Shown: positions 1-8,593, numbered from the stretch's first letter. The stretch: DNA of 64,000 nt from Rhodospirillales bacterium (GCA_028818855.1 JAPPMY010000204.1:1-64000), one strand, 5' to 3'. A program made the numbers and translations. Notes: generated by a model not told the origin, from the letters alone.

Positions 1-178
1 TGAACGAGACCGCCGCGCCGCAGGCGAAGCCGCAGGCGATGGCGTAGGGCGAGCCCTGCAGCCGCTTGAGCTTGTGGGTCCAGTACCTGAGCACCCGGCC
101 CCAGCCCATGCGGGGCCACACGAACCGCGTCAGGCGAGCCAGTCGGCTCAGCTTCTCGCGGCGGCGGAACAGGCTCAC
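1..178 (-). CDS. DUF2062 domain protein, N-terminal part
   Basis: Reading leftward from a GTG start gives a basic N-terminus (VSLFRRREKLSRLARL) followed by a segment with GSPYAIACGFACGAAVSF. This matches the opening of the DUF2062 family: a short arginine-rich stretch, then a 'P..IA.GFA.G.AVSF' helix before membrane segments. The gene runs off the left edge, so only about 59 residues are visible and the membrane part is missing. A weak GAGG lies upstream of the GTG. Family members are small inner-membrane proteins of unknown function. No ATG is available in frame near the start. It is divergent from gcrA. Confidence 0.7.
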   Translation of the reverse strand, partial: MSLFRRREKLSRLARLTRFVWPRMGWGRVLRYWTHKLKRLQGSPYAIACGFACGAAVSF

Positions 179-527
179 AGCGACCCTCGTGTCAGCCGGC
201 GTTCGGCACGAGGCTCCGCTCCGGCCGTGCGCGCAGCGCAGGGCCGTGAGTCGCCGACCATCTCATCGCGTCCCTCCCAACCGCGGGTCCACCCTTCTTG
301 TTTTTGGTCTCCAAACCCGAGAGTTAGCCCAAGAAACGGCGCGCGCGCAAGGTTTGCGGCGGCAGGTTTGCGGCGTCCATGCGCCGGGTCCGCAAGTCGT
401 CTCCGGCGTGTATTGCCGGCTGGTTCGGCGTTGCATTTAGTGGCTAATACTGTATATTGGGTCTTTAGGGCGAAACACTCCCACATTTTGCAGCGGTGTC
501 TGCCCGACACCGGACGGAGGATCGGTC
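179..527. other. intergenic region between the DUF2062 gene and gcrA
   Basis: No convincing gene lies in these 349 bases. The region holds one GANTC site (GAGTC at 248-252), an imperfect tandem repeat in which AGGTTTGCGGCG occurs at 350-361 and again at 364-375, and a sigma70-like promoter close to gcrA. The part nearest gcrA is much richer in A and T than its surroundings, as expected of a promoter region. Confidence 0.6.
431..458 (+). promoter_or_regulatory. candidate sigma70 promoter of gcrA
   Basis: TTGCAT (431-436), a 16-base spacer and TATATT (453-458) resemble -35 and -10 elements. Transcription would start near 465, leaving a leader of about 60 bases. A good GGAGG (516-520) sits 7 bases before the gcrA ATG. 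This is inferred from the sequence only. Confidence 0.4.
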
Positions 528-968
528 ATGACAGCCTGGACACCGGAGAGGATCGAAACCGTAACCCGGCTGTGGAACGAGGGTCTCACGACCGCAGAGA
601 TCGGCCGCGCGGTCGGCATGTCGAAGAACGCCGTCGTCGGCAAGGCGCACAGGCTTCAGTTGCCGCCGCGTCCGTCGCCGATCAGGCGCGGCACGAGCAC
701 GCCGGGCGTGCCGCGCACGGCGAGGCAGTCGAACGGGCGGCAAGCCGTGAAGGAGACGAACGGGGTCGTGGTTCGGGTCAAGCCGAGAGCGCCGCAGCCG
801 CAGCCGCCGCTTGCCGTCGGCAACGCCAAGTGCAAGTGGCCCATCGGCCACCCCGACGAGCCCGGCTTCCATTTCTGCGGCGAGCACGCGCTGCTCGGCA
901 AGCCCTACTGCCCGGAGCACTACAGCAAGGCCTACGTGGCCGTGAGGCCGCGCTCGGACGCAGCCTGA
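528..968 (+). CDS. gcrA: GcrA cell-cycle regulator
   Basis: This 146-residue protein begins MTAWTPERIETVTRLWNEG and continues TTAEIGRAVGMSKNAVVGKAH, the conserved GcrA N-terminal helix-turn-helix. The C-terminus has the family's Cys/His pattern (CKWPIGHPDEPGFHFCGEHA, then KPYCPEHY). GcrA is an alphaproteobacterial factor that binds RNA polymerase with sigma70 and activates promoters carrying CcrM-methylated GANTC sites, so it controls cell-cycle and division genes. Length and ends agree with the family. The ATG has a GGAGG 7 bases upstream. It marks the window as alphaproteobacterial. Four clustered GANTC sites lie upstream of mraZ at the far end of the window and are possible targets. Confidence 0.93.
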   Translation: MTAWTPERIETVTRLWNEGLTTAEIGRAVGMSKNAVVGKAHRLQLPPRPSPIRRGTSTPGVPRTARQSNGRQAVKETNGVVVRVKPRAPQPQPPLAVGNAKCKWPIGHPDEPGFHFCGEHALLGKPYCPEHYSKAYVAVRPRSDAA

Positions 969-1010
969 TCCGCGCCTCTCTCCCGTCGGCGCGTCGCTGA
1001 CGGCGTCAAG

Positions 1011-1370
1011 CTACGGCGCCGTCTGCTCCCGCTTGCCCAGGGCGGCCAGCCGCTCGATCTCCGCCTCCATCCGCCCCTGCCACATCAGCGCCCACATGTG
1101 GAAGTCGCCGGCCAGGCTGAACAGCGGGTAGGTGAAGGTCGCCGGCCGGTTGCGCTCGATCAGCAGGTGGCTGAGCCAGGCGAAGAAGTAGCCGCAGACC
1201 AGCGCCGCAATCAGCAGCAGCGGCTCGCCCGCGACACCGGCCACCACGACCAGGGCAACGGCACCCGTCGTGCCGATGAAGTGCATCCGGCGCGTCCACG
1301 CGCGGCTGTGCTCGGAAACATAGTAGGGCCAGAAGGCTCGGTATCCTCGAATGCGCTCGCTCATGGCCAC
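1011..1370 (-). CDS. DUF962 / Mpo1-like membrane protein
   Basis: This 119-residue protein carries the family pattern: FWPYYVSEHSRAWTRRMHFIGT near the N-terminus, two hydrophobic segments (about residues 35-68), HLLIERNRPATFTYPLFSL and GDFHMW. The yeast relative Mpo1 is an Fe(II)-dependent dioxygenase in 2-hydroxy fatty acid alpha-oxidation, and conserved His residues are visible here (SEH, MHF, SHL). Bacterial members are uncharacterised, so function is inferred only by family. MAM... and MSER are both possible starts, 6 bases apart. It stands alone, convergent with gcrA and divergent from the thioredoxin-like gene. Confidence 0.8.
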   Translation of the reverse strand: MAMSERIRGYRAFWPYYVSEHSRAWTRRMHFIGTTGAVALVVVAGVAGEPLLLIAALVCGYFFAWLSHLLIERNRPATFTYPLFSLAGDFHMWALMWQGRMEAEIERLAALGKREQTAP

Positions 1371-1555
1371 TGCTCCGCCGTGACGCCGGCCGACCCGCTG
1401 CGTGCCCCGACATAACCGATGGCATCGGGCGCGCCGGACGTTATCCTGTTCGCCTCGACCGCTGCGTTGCGTTTTCGCGCGATGTTTGTGATTCTACACC
1501 ATAGTTCCTGGTTCTCGACCACGCGGTGGACCCCCGCGACAGGGAGGCTGCGCCC

Positions 1556-2113
1556 ATGCCGGCAATGACCACACCCGTCTGCGACTTCGGCCGGAAGGCC
1601 GTCGACTTTCGGCTGGAAGGCACCGACGGCCGATTCTACACCCTCGCCGACTGCGCCGGCGAGCGCGGCACGCTGGTGATGTTCCTCTGCAACCATTGCC
1701 CGTTCGTGAAGGCGATCATCGATCGGATCGTGCAGGACGTGAACGCGCTCAAGGGTCACGGCATCGGCGCGGTTGCCATCATGCCGAACGACACCGAGGC
1801 CTATCCCGCCGATTCCTTCGACAACATGAAGCTGTTCGCGGCCGAGCACGGCTTCGGCTTCCCCTACCTGATCGACCGCACCCAGGAGATCGCGCGGGCC
1901 TACGACACCGTGTGCACGCCGGACTTCTACGGCTTCGACGCCGGCCTCGGCCTGCAGTACCGGGGCCGGCTCGACGCCTCGCGCATGGAGCCGGTGCCGG
2001 ACGCACGCCGCGAGCTTCTCGAAGCCATGATCCAGGTCGCCGAGCGCGGGCAGGGGCCGGAGGAGCAGTTGCCCTCCATGGGATGTTCGATCAAGTGGCG
2101 CGAGGCCGCCTGA
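1556..2113 (+). CDS. thioredoxin-fold (AhpC/TSA-like) protein
   Basis: This 185-residue protein has a thioredoxin-like fold. FLCNHCPFVKAI carries the CxxC redox pair near residue 45, followed by the GIGAVAIMPND strand and VCTPDFYGFDA, where the TP matches the conserved cis-Pro loop. It belongs to the cytosolic 'thioredoxin family / redoxin domain' proteins that end in GCSIKW. No signal peptide is visible. GGGAGG (1542-1547) lies 8 bases before the chosen ATG; an in-frame ATG 30 bases upstream would place that ribosome site inside the gene. It is probably a thiol oxidoreductase; its substrate is unknown. Confidence 0.82.
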   Translation: MPAMTTPVCDFGRKAVDFRLEGTDGRFYTLADCAGERGTLVMFLCNHCPFVKAIIDRIVQDVNALKGHGIGAVAIMPNDTEAYPADSFDNMKLFAAEHGFGFPYLIDRTQEIARAYDTVCTPDFYGFDAGLGLQYRGRLDASRMEPVPDARRELLEAMIQVAERGQGPEEQLPSMGCSIKWREAA

Positions 2114-2170
2114 GCCGCATTCCCGCGTCGCGCGGGACGGCTGGGCAGCGGCGTTGACGGAGGCGCGGGC

Positions 2171-2902
2171 GTGGCGGATATCTTCCGAGAGGTCGACGAG
2201 GACCTTCGGCATGAACGCTATCTCAAGCTCTGGCGGCGCTGGCGCTACTGGCTGCTGGGCGTGGGCGTGGCGGCTCTCGGCGCTGCGGTCGCCTACGTGA
2301 TGCTCGCCGACGCCCAGGAGAGCGCGCGCAAGGCCGAGGGCCAGCAGTTCGCGGCCGCGATGGCGGAGATCCAGGCCGGCCGCGGCGCCGAGGCGGCGAA
2401 CCGGCTCGCCATGCTCGCGGCCGATGCGGAGACCGGCTACGCGGCGCTCGCCCGGCTCGGCGAGGCCGATGCGCGCGCGAGGCGCGGCGACATCACCGGC
2501 GCCATTCAGGTTTACGATCTTCTGGCGGGGGACAGCCGCATCGACCCGCTCTACCGCGATCTGGGCGCCCTGCTCGCGGCGCAGCGCTCGGTCGACCGCG
2601 CGTCCGTCTCGGAGGTCAATCAGCGGCTCGCGCCCCTGCTCGCGGGCAACTCGCCGTGGCGGCCGCTCGCGGCCGAGATTTCCGCCATCGCCGAGATGCG
2701 CGCCGGCAACGTGGAGGCGTCGCGGGCGCTCTTCGCGGAGCTGGTCGGCGATCCGGCCGCGCCGCTCGGCCAGCGCCAGCGGGCGGCGGAGCTGCTGGTG
2801 AGCCTCGGCGGCGATCTGGAGACGGCGCTGGCCGGCGGCGGCGCGTCCGCCCAGTGGGAGGACGACGACGCGGCCGGCTCGTCCCAAGAGGCGGCGGAAT
2901 GA
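2171..2902 (+). CDS. YfgM-like tetratricopeptide membrane protein
   Basis: This 243-residue protein has a charged cytoplasmic N-terminus (IFREVDEDLRHERYLKLWRRW), one membrane segment (about residues 26-46) and an Ala-rich helical periplasmic part typical of TPR folds. The layout is that of the YfgM/DUF2133 family, an ancillary partner of SecYEG. In many proteobacteria a yfgM-like gene sits directly before bamB and der, exactly as here, which supports the call. It starts with GTG. Its stop overlaps the bamB ATG in an ATGA, indicating translational coupling. Confidence 0.82.
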   Translation: MADIFREVDEDLRHERYLKLWRRWRYWLLGVGVAALGAAVAYVMLADAQESARKAEGQQFAAAMAEIQAGRGAEAANRLAMLAADAETGYAALARLGEADARARRGDITGAIQVYDLLAGDSRIDPLYRDLGALLAAQRSVDRASVSEVNQRLAPLLAGNSPWRPLAAEISAIAEMRAGNVEASRALFAELVGDPAAPLGQRQRAAELLVSLGGDLETALAGGGASAQWEDDDAAGSSQEAAE

Positions 2903-4254
2903 GGTGCATCGTGCCGGGAGGGATCGCGCGGGTCTCCGCTCTGCTCGGCCTCAGCCTTCTCCTTGGCCTCGGCGGCTGCGAAACGGTGTCGGACCTCTTC
3001 GGCGATGCGGACGAGGAACGCCTCACCGGTGAGCGGCTCTCGGTGATCTCCCTCGACCGGCAGCTCCAGCCGGACCCCGGCAGCGATCTGCTCACCGTGC
3101 GCCTGCCGCCGCCCTACGTGAACGAGGACTGGCCCCAGCCCGGCGGCTATCCCCACCATGCCATGCACCACCTCGCCGCGGCGGACGAGCTTTCAATGGC
3201 ATGGCGCGTCCGCATCGGCCGCGGCACCGGCGACGAGGAGCCCGTCCTGTCGGCGCCCGTGGTCGCGGGCGGGCGGGTCTTCACCATGGACTCGCGGAGT
3301 CTGATTTCGGCCTTCGACGCCTCCACCGGCGCCAGGTTGTGGACCGCCGACACGCTGCCGGAGGATGACGACGAGGGCGCCTTCGGCGGCGGCCTCGCAG
3401 TGGCGGGCGGGTGGCTGTTCGCGACCACCGGCTTGGGCCACGCGCTGGCGCTCGACGCCGAGACCGGCGCCCTGCAGTGGCGCCAGCCGATCGGCGTGCC
3501 CATTCGTGCCGCACCCGTGGTCTCCGGCGGCCGGGTCTTCGCCGTCAGCCACAACAACCGGCTCTGGGCCCTGGATGCCCGGAGCGGCACCCCGCAGTGG
3601 AACCATGCAGCGATCGAGGAGAGCGCCGGTTTCCTCGGCGGGGGGAGCGTGGCGGTGGATGGCGGCATCGTCGTCGCACCCTTCTCGTCGGGCGAGCTGA
3701 CGGCGCACCGGGTCGAGAACGGACGCACCGTCTGGACCGATGTTCTGGGCGTGCAGGGCGCGCGCATCGGCGCCATCGCGACCTTCAACGATATCGACGG
3801 GCACCCCGTCTCCGACCGCGGGACCGTCTTCGCCATCGGCCACGGCGGGCGCATGGTCGCCATCGATGCGCGGAGCGGCCGTCGGGTCTGGGAGCGCGAC
3901 GTCGCCGGTCTCGACAGGCCCTGGGTCGCCGGCGACTTCGTCTTCGTGATGACCGCGGATGGCGAGCTGGTCTGCATGAGCCGGGAGCGCGGCGCCATCA
4001 TCTGGGTGCGGTCGCTGCCGCGCTTCGAGGACCCGGAGGACCGGGAGGAGCCGATATTCTGGACCGGCCCGACCCTGGTGGGCGATCGCCTGATCGTCGC
4101 GGGCTCGGACGGCAGCGTGCTCTCGATCTCGCCCTATGACGGCCGCTATCTCGGGGCGTACAACGCGGGAGGGGCGGTCCGCCTGATGCCCGTGGTCGCC
4201 GATCGGACCCTCTACATCCTGACCGACGACGCGGATCTCATCGCGCTCCGCTAA
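2899..4254 (+). CDS. bamB: outer-membrane assembly lipoprotein BamB-like (PQQ-type beta-propeller)
   Basis: This 451-residue lipoprotein has a signal peptide with lipobox LGGC (Cys27). It then carries a series of propeller blades with the motif 'ALDA.TG...W' (for example AFDASTGARLW, ALDAETGALQW, ALDARSGTPQW, AIDARSGRRVW). BamB is a subunit of the Bam complex that folds outer-membrane beta-barrels. The ATG overlaps the preceding stop, and der follows after 9 bases; yfgM-bamB-der is a common order. It is slightly longer than the E. coli protein. A general PQQ-repeat protein is the alternative, but the neighbours favour BamB. Confidence 0.87.
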   Translation: MRCIVPGGIARVSALLGLSLLLGLGGCETVSDLFGDADEERLTGERLSVISLDRQLQPDPGSDLLTVRLPPPYVNEDWPQPGGYPHHAMHHLAAADELSMAWRVRIGRGTGDEEPVLSAPVVAGGRVFTMDSRSLISAFDASTGARLWTADTLPEDDDEGAFGGGLAVAGGWLFATTGLGHALALDAETGALQWRQPIGVPIRAAPVVSGGRVFAVSHNNRLWALDARSGTPQWNHAAIEESAGFLGGGSVAVDGGIVVAPFSSGELTAHRVENGRTVWTDVLGVQGARIGAIATFNDIDGHPVSDRGTVFAIGHGGRMVAIDARSGRRVWERDVAGLDRPWVAGDFVFVMTADGELVCMSRERGAIIWVRSLPRFEDPEDREEPIFWTGPTLVGDRLIVAGSDGSVLSISPYDGRYLGAYNAGGAVRLMPVVADRTLYILTDDADLIALR

Positions 4255-4263
4255 CCTCCGCCC

Positions 4264-5604
4264 GTGGCCTTCACCGTCGCCATCGTGGGCCGCCCCAACG
4301 TCGGCAAGTCGACGCTCTTCAACCGTCTGGTCGGCCGGCGCGCGGCGCTCGTCGCGCCCACCCCCGGGGTCACGCGGGACCGGCGCGAGGGCTGGGCCAG
4401 GATCGGCCCGCTGCGGTTCCGCGCCATCGACACGGCGGGCCTCGAGGAAGCGGCGCCCGAGACCCTTGCCGGGCGCATGATGGCGCAGACGGAGCGCGCG
4501 CTGGCCGAGGCGGACGCGGCGCTCCTCGTGATCGACGGCCGCGCCGGGGTGACGCCGGCCGACGAGTTCTTTGCCAACCAGCTCAGGCGGCTGCAGGTCC
4601 CCATCGTCCTCGCCGTCAACAAGTGCGAGGGCGCCGCCGCAGAGGGCGGGATTGCGGAGAGCTATGCGCTCGGGCTTGGGCAGCCCATCCCGATCTCGGC
4701 CGAGCACGGCGAGGGCCTCGCGGACCTCTACGACGCGCTCAGCCCCTTCGATTCCGACGCGGCGCCCGGCGCGGCCGCAACGCCCGGCGCCGACGACGTG
4801 CTCCGGCTCGCCATCGTGGGCCGCCCCAACGTCGGCAAGTCGACGCTGCTCAACCGGCTGGTCGGCGAGGCGCGCGTCATCACCGGCGCGGAGCCGGGAT
4901 TGACGCGGGATTCCATCGCGGTGCGCTGGTCCTACGAGGGCCGGTCGGTCGAGCTGGTGGACACGGCCGGCCTGCGCCGCCGGGCCAGGACCGTGGCGAC
5001 GCTCGACAGGCTCTCGTCGCGGGATGCCGAGCGCGCCCTCGGCCAGGCGGCGGTGGTCCTTGCCGTGTTCGACGCTACCGATCCCGCCGGCCGCCAGGAC
5101 ATGACCATCGCCGCCCGCGTGGCGGAGGAAGGCCGGGCGCTGGTCATCCTGCTCAACAAGTGGGACCTGGTGCGGGACCGCGCCGCCGCCCGCGCCGCCG
5201 TGGAAGACCGGCTGGAGGTGGCACTTGCCCAGGTGAAGGGGGTCCCGCTGGTGACCTGCTCGGCGCTCACCGGGGCCGGCGCCGAGAGGATCATGCCGGC
5301 GGTGCTCGCTGCCTTCGACACCTGGAACCGCCGCGTGCCCACCGCGGCGCTCAACCGCTGGCTGGAAGGAGCGGTCGACCGTCACCCGCCGCCGCTCGCG
5401 GCCGGGCGGCGGCTCAAGCTCCGCTACATCACCCAGGTCAAGGCCAGGCCGCCCACCTTCGCCCTCTTCGCCAGCAAGCCCTCGGCCCTGCCCGAGAGCT
5501 ACCGCCGCTATCTGGTGAACGGCATCGGCGCAGAGTTCGGCCTCGCCGGCGTGCCGATCAGGCTCATGCTGCGCGCAGGCAAGAACCCCTACGCACCCTC
5601 CTGA
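4264..5604 (+). CDS. der: ribosome-assembly GTPase Der (EngA)
   Basis: This 446-residue protein has two tandem GTPase domains. Each contains GRPNVGKST (near residues 9 and 186), a DTAGL G3 motif and a G4 motif (NKCEG in the first, NKWD in the second). A C-terminal KH-like domain includes LKLRYITQVKARPPTFALF. Der is needed for maturation of the 50S ribosomal subunit. It starts with GTG, with no clear ribosome site, 9 bases after bamB. The gene converges with the acyl-CoA ligase 15 bases downstream. Confidence 0.96.
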   Translation: MAFTVAIVGRPNVGKSTLFNRLVGRRAALVAPTPGVTRDRREGWARIGPLRFRAIDTAGLEEAAPETLAGRMMAQTERALAEADAALLVIDGRAGVTPADEFFANQLRRLQVPIVLAVNKCEGAAAEGGIAESYALGLGQPIPISAEHGEGLADLYDALSPFDSDAAPGAAATPGADDVLRLAIVGRPNVGKSTLLNRLVGEARVITGAEPGLTRDSIAVRWSYEGRSVELVDTAGLRRRARTVATLDRLSSRDAERALGQAAVVLAVFDATDPAGRQDMTIAARVAEEGRALVILLNKWDLVRDRAAARAAVEDRLEVALAQVKGVPLVTCSALTGAGAERIMPAVLAAFDTWNRRVPTAALNRWLEGAVDRHPPPLAAGRRLKLRYITQVKARPPTFALFASKPSALPESYRRYLVNGIGAEFGLAGVPIRLMLRAGKNPYAPS

Positions 5605-5619
5605 GCGGGGAGAAGGCGC

Positions 5620-7152
5620 CTATGCCTCCGCCTCCAGCTCCTCGCGGAGCGTGCGCTTCAGCACCTTGCCGTAGTTGTTCTTGGGCAGGCCGCCCACGAT
5701 GCGGTAGTCGCGCGGGCGTTTGAAGCGGGCGATGCTTTCCAGGCAGAGCCGGTCGAGCCGCTCTCGGGTGACGCTCCGGCCGTCGTGGGGCACGACGAAG
5801 GCCACCACCTCCTCGCCCCATTCGGCATGGGCGCGGCCGACGACCGCCGCCTCCCGCACCGCCTCGTCCCGCAACAGGACCTCCTCGATCTCGCGCGGAT
5901 AGATGTTGGTCCCGCCCGAGATGATCATGTCCTTGGCGCGGTCGAGCAGGGTGAGGAAGCCGTCCTCGTCGAAGCGGCCGACATCGCCGGTGTGCAGCCA
6001 GCCACCCTTCAGTGCGCTCGCCGTGGCCTCCGGGTTCTCCCAGTAGCCGGGCATGACCACGTCGCCGCGTGCGACGATCTCGCCGCTCTCGCCCGCCGGC
6101 AGCGGGCGGTCGTCCTCGTCCACGACCCGCACCTCGACGTCGGTGCGCGCGACCCCGGCCGAGCCCAGGCGCTCGCGAAAGCGGGGCTGCGTGCTGTCGG
6201 CGTGGTAGTCGCGCGACAGCGCTGTAATGGTCATCGGCGCCTCGCCCTGGCCGTAGATCTGGGCGAGCTTGGGGCCGAAGGCGGCGAGCGCGCGCTCCAC
6301 GTCGGCGACGTACATCGGCCCGCCGCCATAGATGATGAGGTCGAGGTTGGAGGTATCGGCACCGCCGAGGGCCGGACTGTCCAGCAGGCGCACCACCATT
6401 GTGGGCGCCGCGAACATGCTGAGCCCCGGGTGGCGCTCGATCAGGCTCAGCACCTCCACCGGCTCGAAGCCGCCGCTCTCGGGGATCACGTTGTTGGCGC
6501 CCTTGGCGATGAAGGGCAGCGCGTAGAGGCCCGAGCCGTGCGAGAGCGGGGCGGCGTGGAGCACGCTGTCGGCCGGCGCGATCTGGTTGAGGTCGGCGAA
6601 GTAGCTCAGCGTCATCACCAGCAGGTTGTGGTGCGTGATGGTGGCGCCCTTGGGCCGCCCGGTGGTGCCGCTGGTGTAGAAGAGCCAGGCGGGGGCGCCG
6701 GCGTCCACCGCGGCGGGGCCTCGCGCATCGTGGCCGAGCAGGGCACGCCACGCCGCGCTGCCGGCCACGAGCGGCGGCGCGAGCCCCGGCACGTCGGCGC
6801 GCACGCTCTCGATCCCGTCCGCGTGGCCCTCGTCGGTGATGCAGAGCGTGGCTCCCGAATTGCCCAGGATGTACGCGACCTCGCGCGGGTGCAGCTTGGC
6901 GTTGACGGGCACCGCAACGAGCCCCGCGTACCAGATGCCAAAGAGCGCTTCGAGATAGTCCGGCCGGTTCGCCATGACGATGGCCACCCGGTCGCCGGGC
7001 GCGAGCCCGTACCGGGCCAGGAGGGCGCCTGCGATCGCGCCGGCCCGGCGGTGGAGTTCGCCGTAACGCGCCGCCACACCTTCGCCGAGCGAAACCGCCG
7101 GCCGCTCCGGCAGGGTCCGTGCCGTCTTCGCCAGCAGCGCTGCGATGTTCAT
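5620..7152 (-). CDS. AMP-forming acyl-CoA ligase (fatty acid or aromatic acid type)
   Basis: This 510-residue protein belongs to the ANL adenylating superfamily. The P-loop-like motif is FYTSGTTGRPKGA (near residue 165), the adenylate motif is IYGGGPMY, the hinge is GWLHTGDVGRFDEDGF, and the C-terminal catalytic Lys lies in NNYGKVLKRTL. It would activate a carboxylic acid with ATP and CoA. The substrate cannot be read from the sequence; class-I long-chain and benzoate-type ligases look alike at this level. It stands alone, divergent from higBA. The AOR operon 800 bases away makes carboxylic acids, so a shared substrate is conceivable but speculative. Confidence 0.85.
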   Translation of the reverse strand: MNIAALLAKTARTLPERPAVSLGEGVAARYGELHRRAGAIAGALLARYGLAPGDRVAIVMANRPDYLEALFGIWYAGLVAVPVNAKLHPREVAYILGNSGATLCITDEGHADGIESVRADVPGLAPPLVAGSAAWRALLGHDARGPAAVDAGAPAWLFYTSGTTGRPKGATITHHNLLVMTLSYFADLNQIAPADSVLHAAPLSHGSGLYALPFIAKGANNVIPESGGFEPVEVLSLIERHPGLSMFAAPTMVVRLLDSPALGGADTSNLDLIIYGGGPMYVADVERALAAFGPKLAQIYGQGEAPMTITALSRDYHADSTQPRFRERLGSAGVARTDVEVRVVDEDDRPLPAGESGEIVARGDVVMPGYWENPEATASALKGGWLHTGDVGRFDEDGFLTLLDRAKDMIISGGTNIYPREIEEVLLRDEAVREAAVVGRAHAEWGEEVVAFVVPHDGRSVTRERLDRLCLESIARFKRPRDYRIVGGLPKNNYGKVLKRTLREELEAEA

Positions 7153-7237
7153 GCCTGTGACTCGCTCGTCGTTTCCCGCGCGACCGGCATCCTATACCGG
7201 CGGGGCGGGGGTGAGGCTACATCCGAACCCGATCCTG

Positions 7238-7263
7238 TTGACAACCGTAATAGTTCATATTAC
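7238..7263 (+). promoter_or_regulatory. higBA promoter and palindromic operator
   Basis: The inverted repeat GTAATA-GTTCA-TATTAC (7247-7263) has perfect 6-base arms. It lies just after a consensus -35 TTGACA (7238-7243) and 9 bases before the higB ATG. AT-rich palindromes of this kind are the usual binding sites of HigA-type antitoxins that repress their own operon. TATTAC could double as a -10, but its 14-base spacer is short. Confidence 0.6.
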
Positions 7264-7271
7264 AGGCATCC

Positions 7272-7550
7272 ATGATACGGAGCTTCAGAAGCCGCGCGCT
7301 GCGGCGCTTCGCCGAGCGCGGAGAGGAGCGGCGTATCCACGCCGAGCATCGGGAGGCGGTGAGGGACATCCTGGTGCGCCTCAACGCCTCCGCTGCGCCG
7401 GAGGACATGGATCTGCCCGGCTTCAGGCTTCACCGGCTGAAAGGAAACTACGCCGGATTTTGGTCAGTCACGGTGCGCGCCAACTGGCGCGTGATCTTCC
7501 GCTTCGAGGAGGGTCACGCCGTCGATGTCGACTATCTCGACTACCACTAA
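7272..7550 (+). CDS. higB: HigB-type RelE-superfamily mRNA interferase toxin
   Basis: This 92-residue protein begins MIRSFRSRALRRFAERGE and continues with LNASAAPEDMDLPGFRLHRLKGN...WSVTVRANWRVIFRF. This is the 'plasmid maintenance system killer' (HigB/RelE) pattern, in which the toxin cleaves mRNA at the ribosome. The toxin precedes the antitoxin, the order typical of hig loci, with a gap of 12 bases. No ribosome binding site precedes the ATG, and the putative promoter is so close that the message may be leaderless or nearly so. Confidence 0.9.
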   Translation: MIRSFRSRALRRFAERGEERRIHAEHREAVRDILVRLNASAAPEDMDLPGFRLHRLKGNYAGFWSVTVRANWRVIFRFEEGHAVDVDYLDYH

Positions 7551-7562
7551 AGGGCTCCCGCG

Positions 7563-7850
7563 ATGCTCGTGCACAACCCGCCTCATCCCGGTGCCTTCAT
7601 CAGGCGCCAGTGCCTCGAACCCCTCGGACTGACGGTGACCGAAGCGGCCAAGGGTCTCGCGGTGTCGCGCAACACGCTTTCCATGCTGCTCAACGGCCGT
7701 ATCGGGATATCTCCCGAGATGGCGATCCGGTTGTCCCAGGCCTTCGGCGGCAGCCCGGAGAGCTGGCTGCAGCAGCAGATGCAATACGACCTCTGGCACG
7801 CTCAGCAGAACCGTGAAGAGGTGGCAGTCCGCAAGTTCGTCGCCGCCTGA
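7563..7850 (+). CDS. higA: HigA-type antitoxin (XRE helix-turn-helix)
   Basis: This 95-residue protein begins with [21 protein letters not shown]. It then has a helix-turn-helix ([22 protein letters not shown]), the canonical HigA/VapI arrangement, followed by [25 protein letters not shown]. It should neutralise HigB and bind the palindrome before higB. It follows higB by 12 bases, probably in one transcript. Both genes look intact. Confidence 0.92.
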   Translation: MLVHNPPHPGAFIRRQCLEPLGLTVTEAAKGLAVSRNTLSMLLNGRIGISPEMAIRLSQAFGGSPESWLQQQMQYDLWHAQQNREEVAVRKFVAA

Positions 7851-7875
7851 CGGGGGTCGTCGAGAACCGCATATC

Positions 7876-7903
7876 GGTAGGCCCGATGACGTGGCGGCCT
7901 ACC
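7876..7903. terminator. hairpin after higA
   Basis: GGTAGGCC (7876-7883) and GGCCTACC (7896-7903) form a perfect 8-base stem with a 12-base loop. A self-complementary GC run (around GCGCGGCCGCGC) follows. There is no T tract, so rho-independent termination is uncertain, but the hairpin would separate higBA from the next operon. Confidence 0.4.
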
Positions 7904-7995
7904 CGCGCGGCCGCGCGGCACAAACGCTTTGTCCGCCGTAGCGGTCGCGGGTATTCTCTCGGCCAAGCGTGAGCAACGGGTTGGGGGGAGTCCGC

Positions 7996-8484
7996 GTGGC
8001 CCGGGCGCAAGTCAGCATGACCGTCAACGGCGAGCAGGTGGGGCGCGAGGTTTCCACCCGCACCCTGCTCGTCGAGTTTCTGCGCTACGATCTCGGCCTC
8101 ACCGGCACCCATGTCGGCTGCGACACCAGCCAGTGCGGGGCGTGCAACGTGCACGTCGACGGCCAGTGCGTGAAGGCCTGCACGATGCTCGCGGTCCAGG
8201 CGGAGGGTGCCGACGTGCTCACCATCGAGGGCGTGGCCGACGGCGACACACTCCATCCCATGCAGGCGGCGTTCAAGGAGCACCATGCGCTGCAGTGCGG
8301 CTTCTGCACGCCCGGCATGGTGATGTGCGCGCTCGACCTGGTGAAACGGAACGGCAAGCCGAGCGAGGCGGAGATTCGCTCCTATCTGGAAGGCAATTTC
8401 TGCCGCTGCACCGGCTACCACAACATCGTGAAGGCCATCGCCGCGGGCGCCGAGGCGATGGCGGACGAGGCGGTTCGGGAATGA
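7996..8484 (+). CDS. CoxS-like [2Fe-2S] small subunit, without its usual partners
   Basis: This 162-residue protein has the two-domain fold of the small subunit of molybdenum hydroxylases (CO dehydrogenase / xanthine dehydrogenase family). A plant-type [2Fe-2S] domain carries C42, C47, C50 and C62 ([10 protein letters not shown]), and an all-helical [2Fe-2S] domain carries C101, C104, C136 and C138 ([16 protein letters not shown]). The GTG start follows GGGGGAG by about 5 bases; ATG at 8017 is an alternative. These proteins normally pass electrons from a Mo-containing large subunit to an FAD subunit, but no such genes occur in the window. It stands 109 bases before the tungsten AOR genes on the same strand, so it may serve that enzyme instead. 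That link is inference. Confidence 0.88.
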   Translation: MARAQVSMTVNGEQVGREVSTRTLLVEFLRYDLGLTGTHVGCDTSQCGACNVHVDGQCVKACTMLAVQAEGADVLTIEGVADGDTLHPMQAAFKEHHALQCGFCTPGMVMCALDLVKRNGKPSEAEIRSYLEGNFCRCTGYHNIVKAIAAGAEAMADEAVRE

Positions 8485-8593
8485 GTCGTATGACCGCCTG
8501 TCATACCAAGGCGCAGATTGCCCGATGCAAGGCGGGCATTATGTGGTGTAGAGTTGCAGTGAGCGCCTGACTGGCGCGAAGGGGGTTACGAAC

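Noticed and set aside
8544-8558. Sigma54-like TGG...TTGC element before the AOR ferredoxin gene
   Set aside because: GG and GC are separated by 9 bases; sigma54 promoters need 10, and no enhancer-binding protein gene is nearby.
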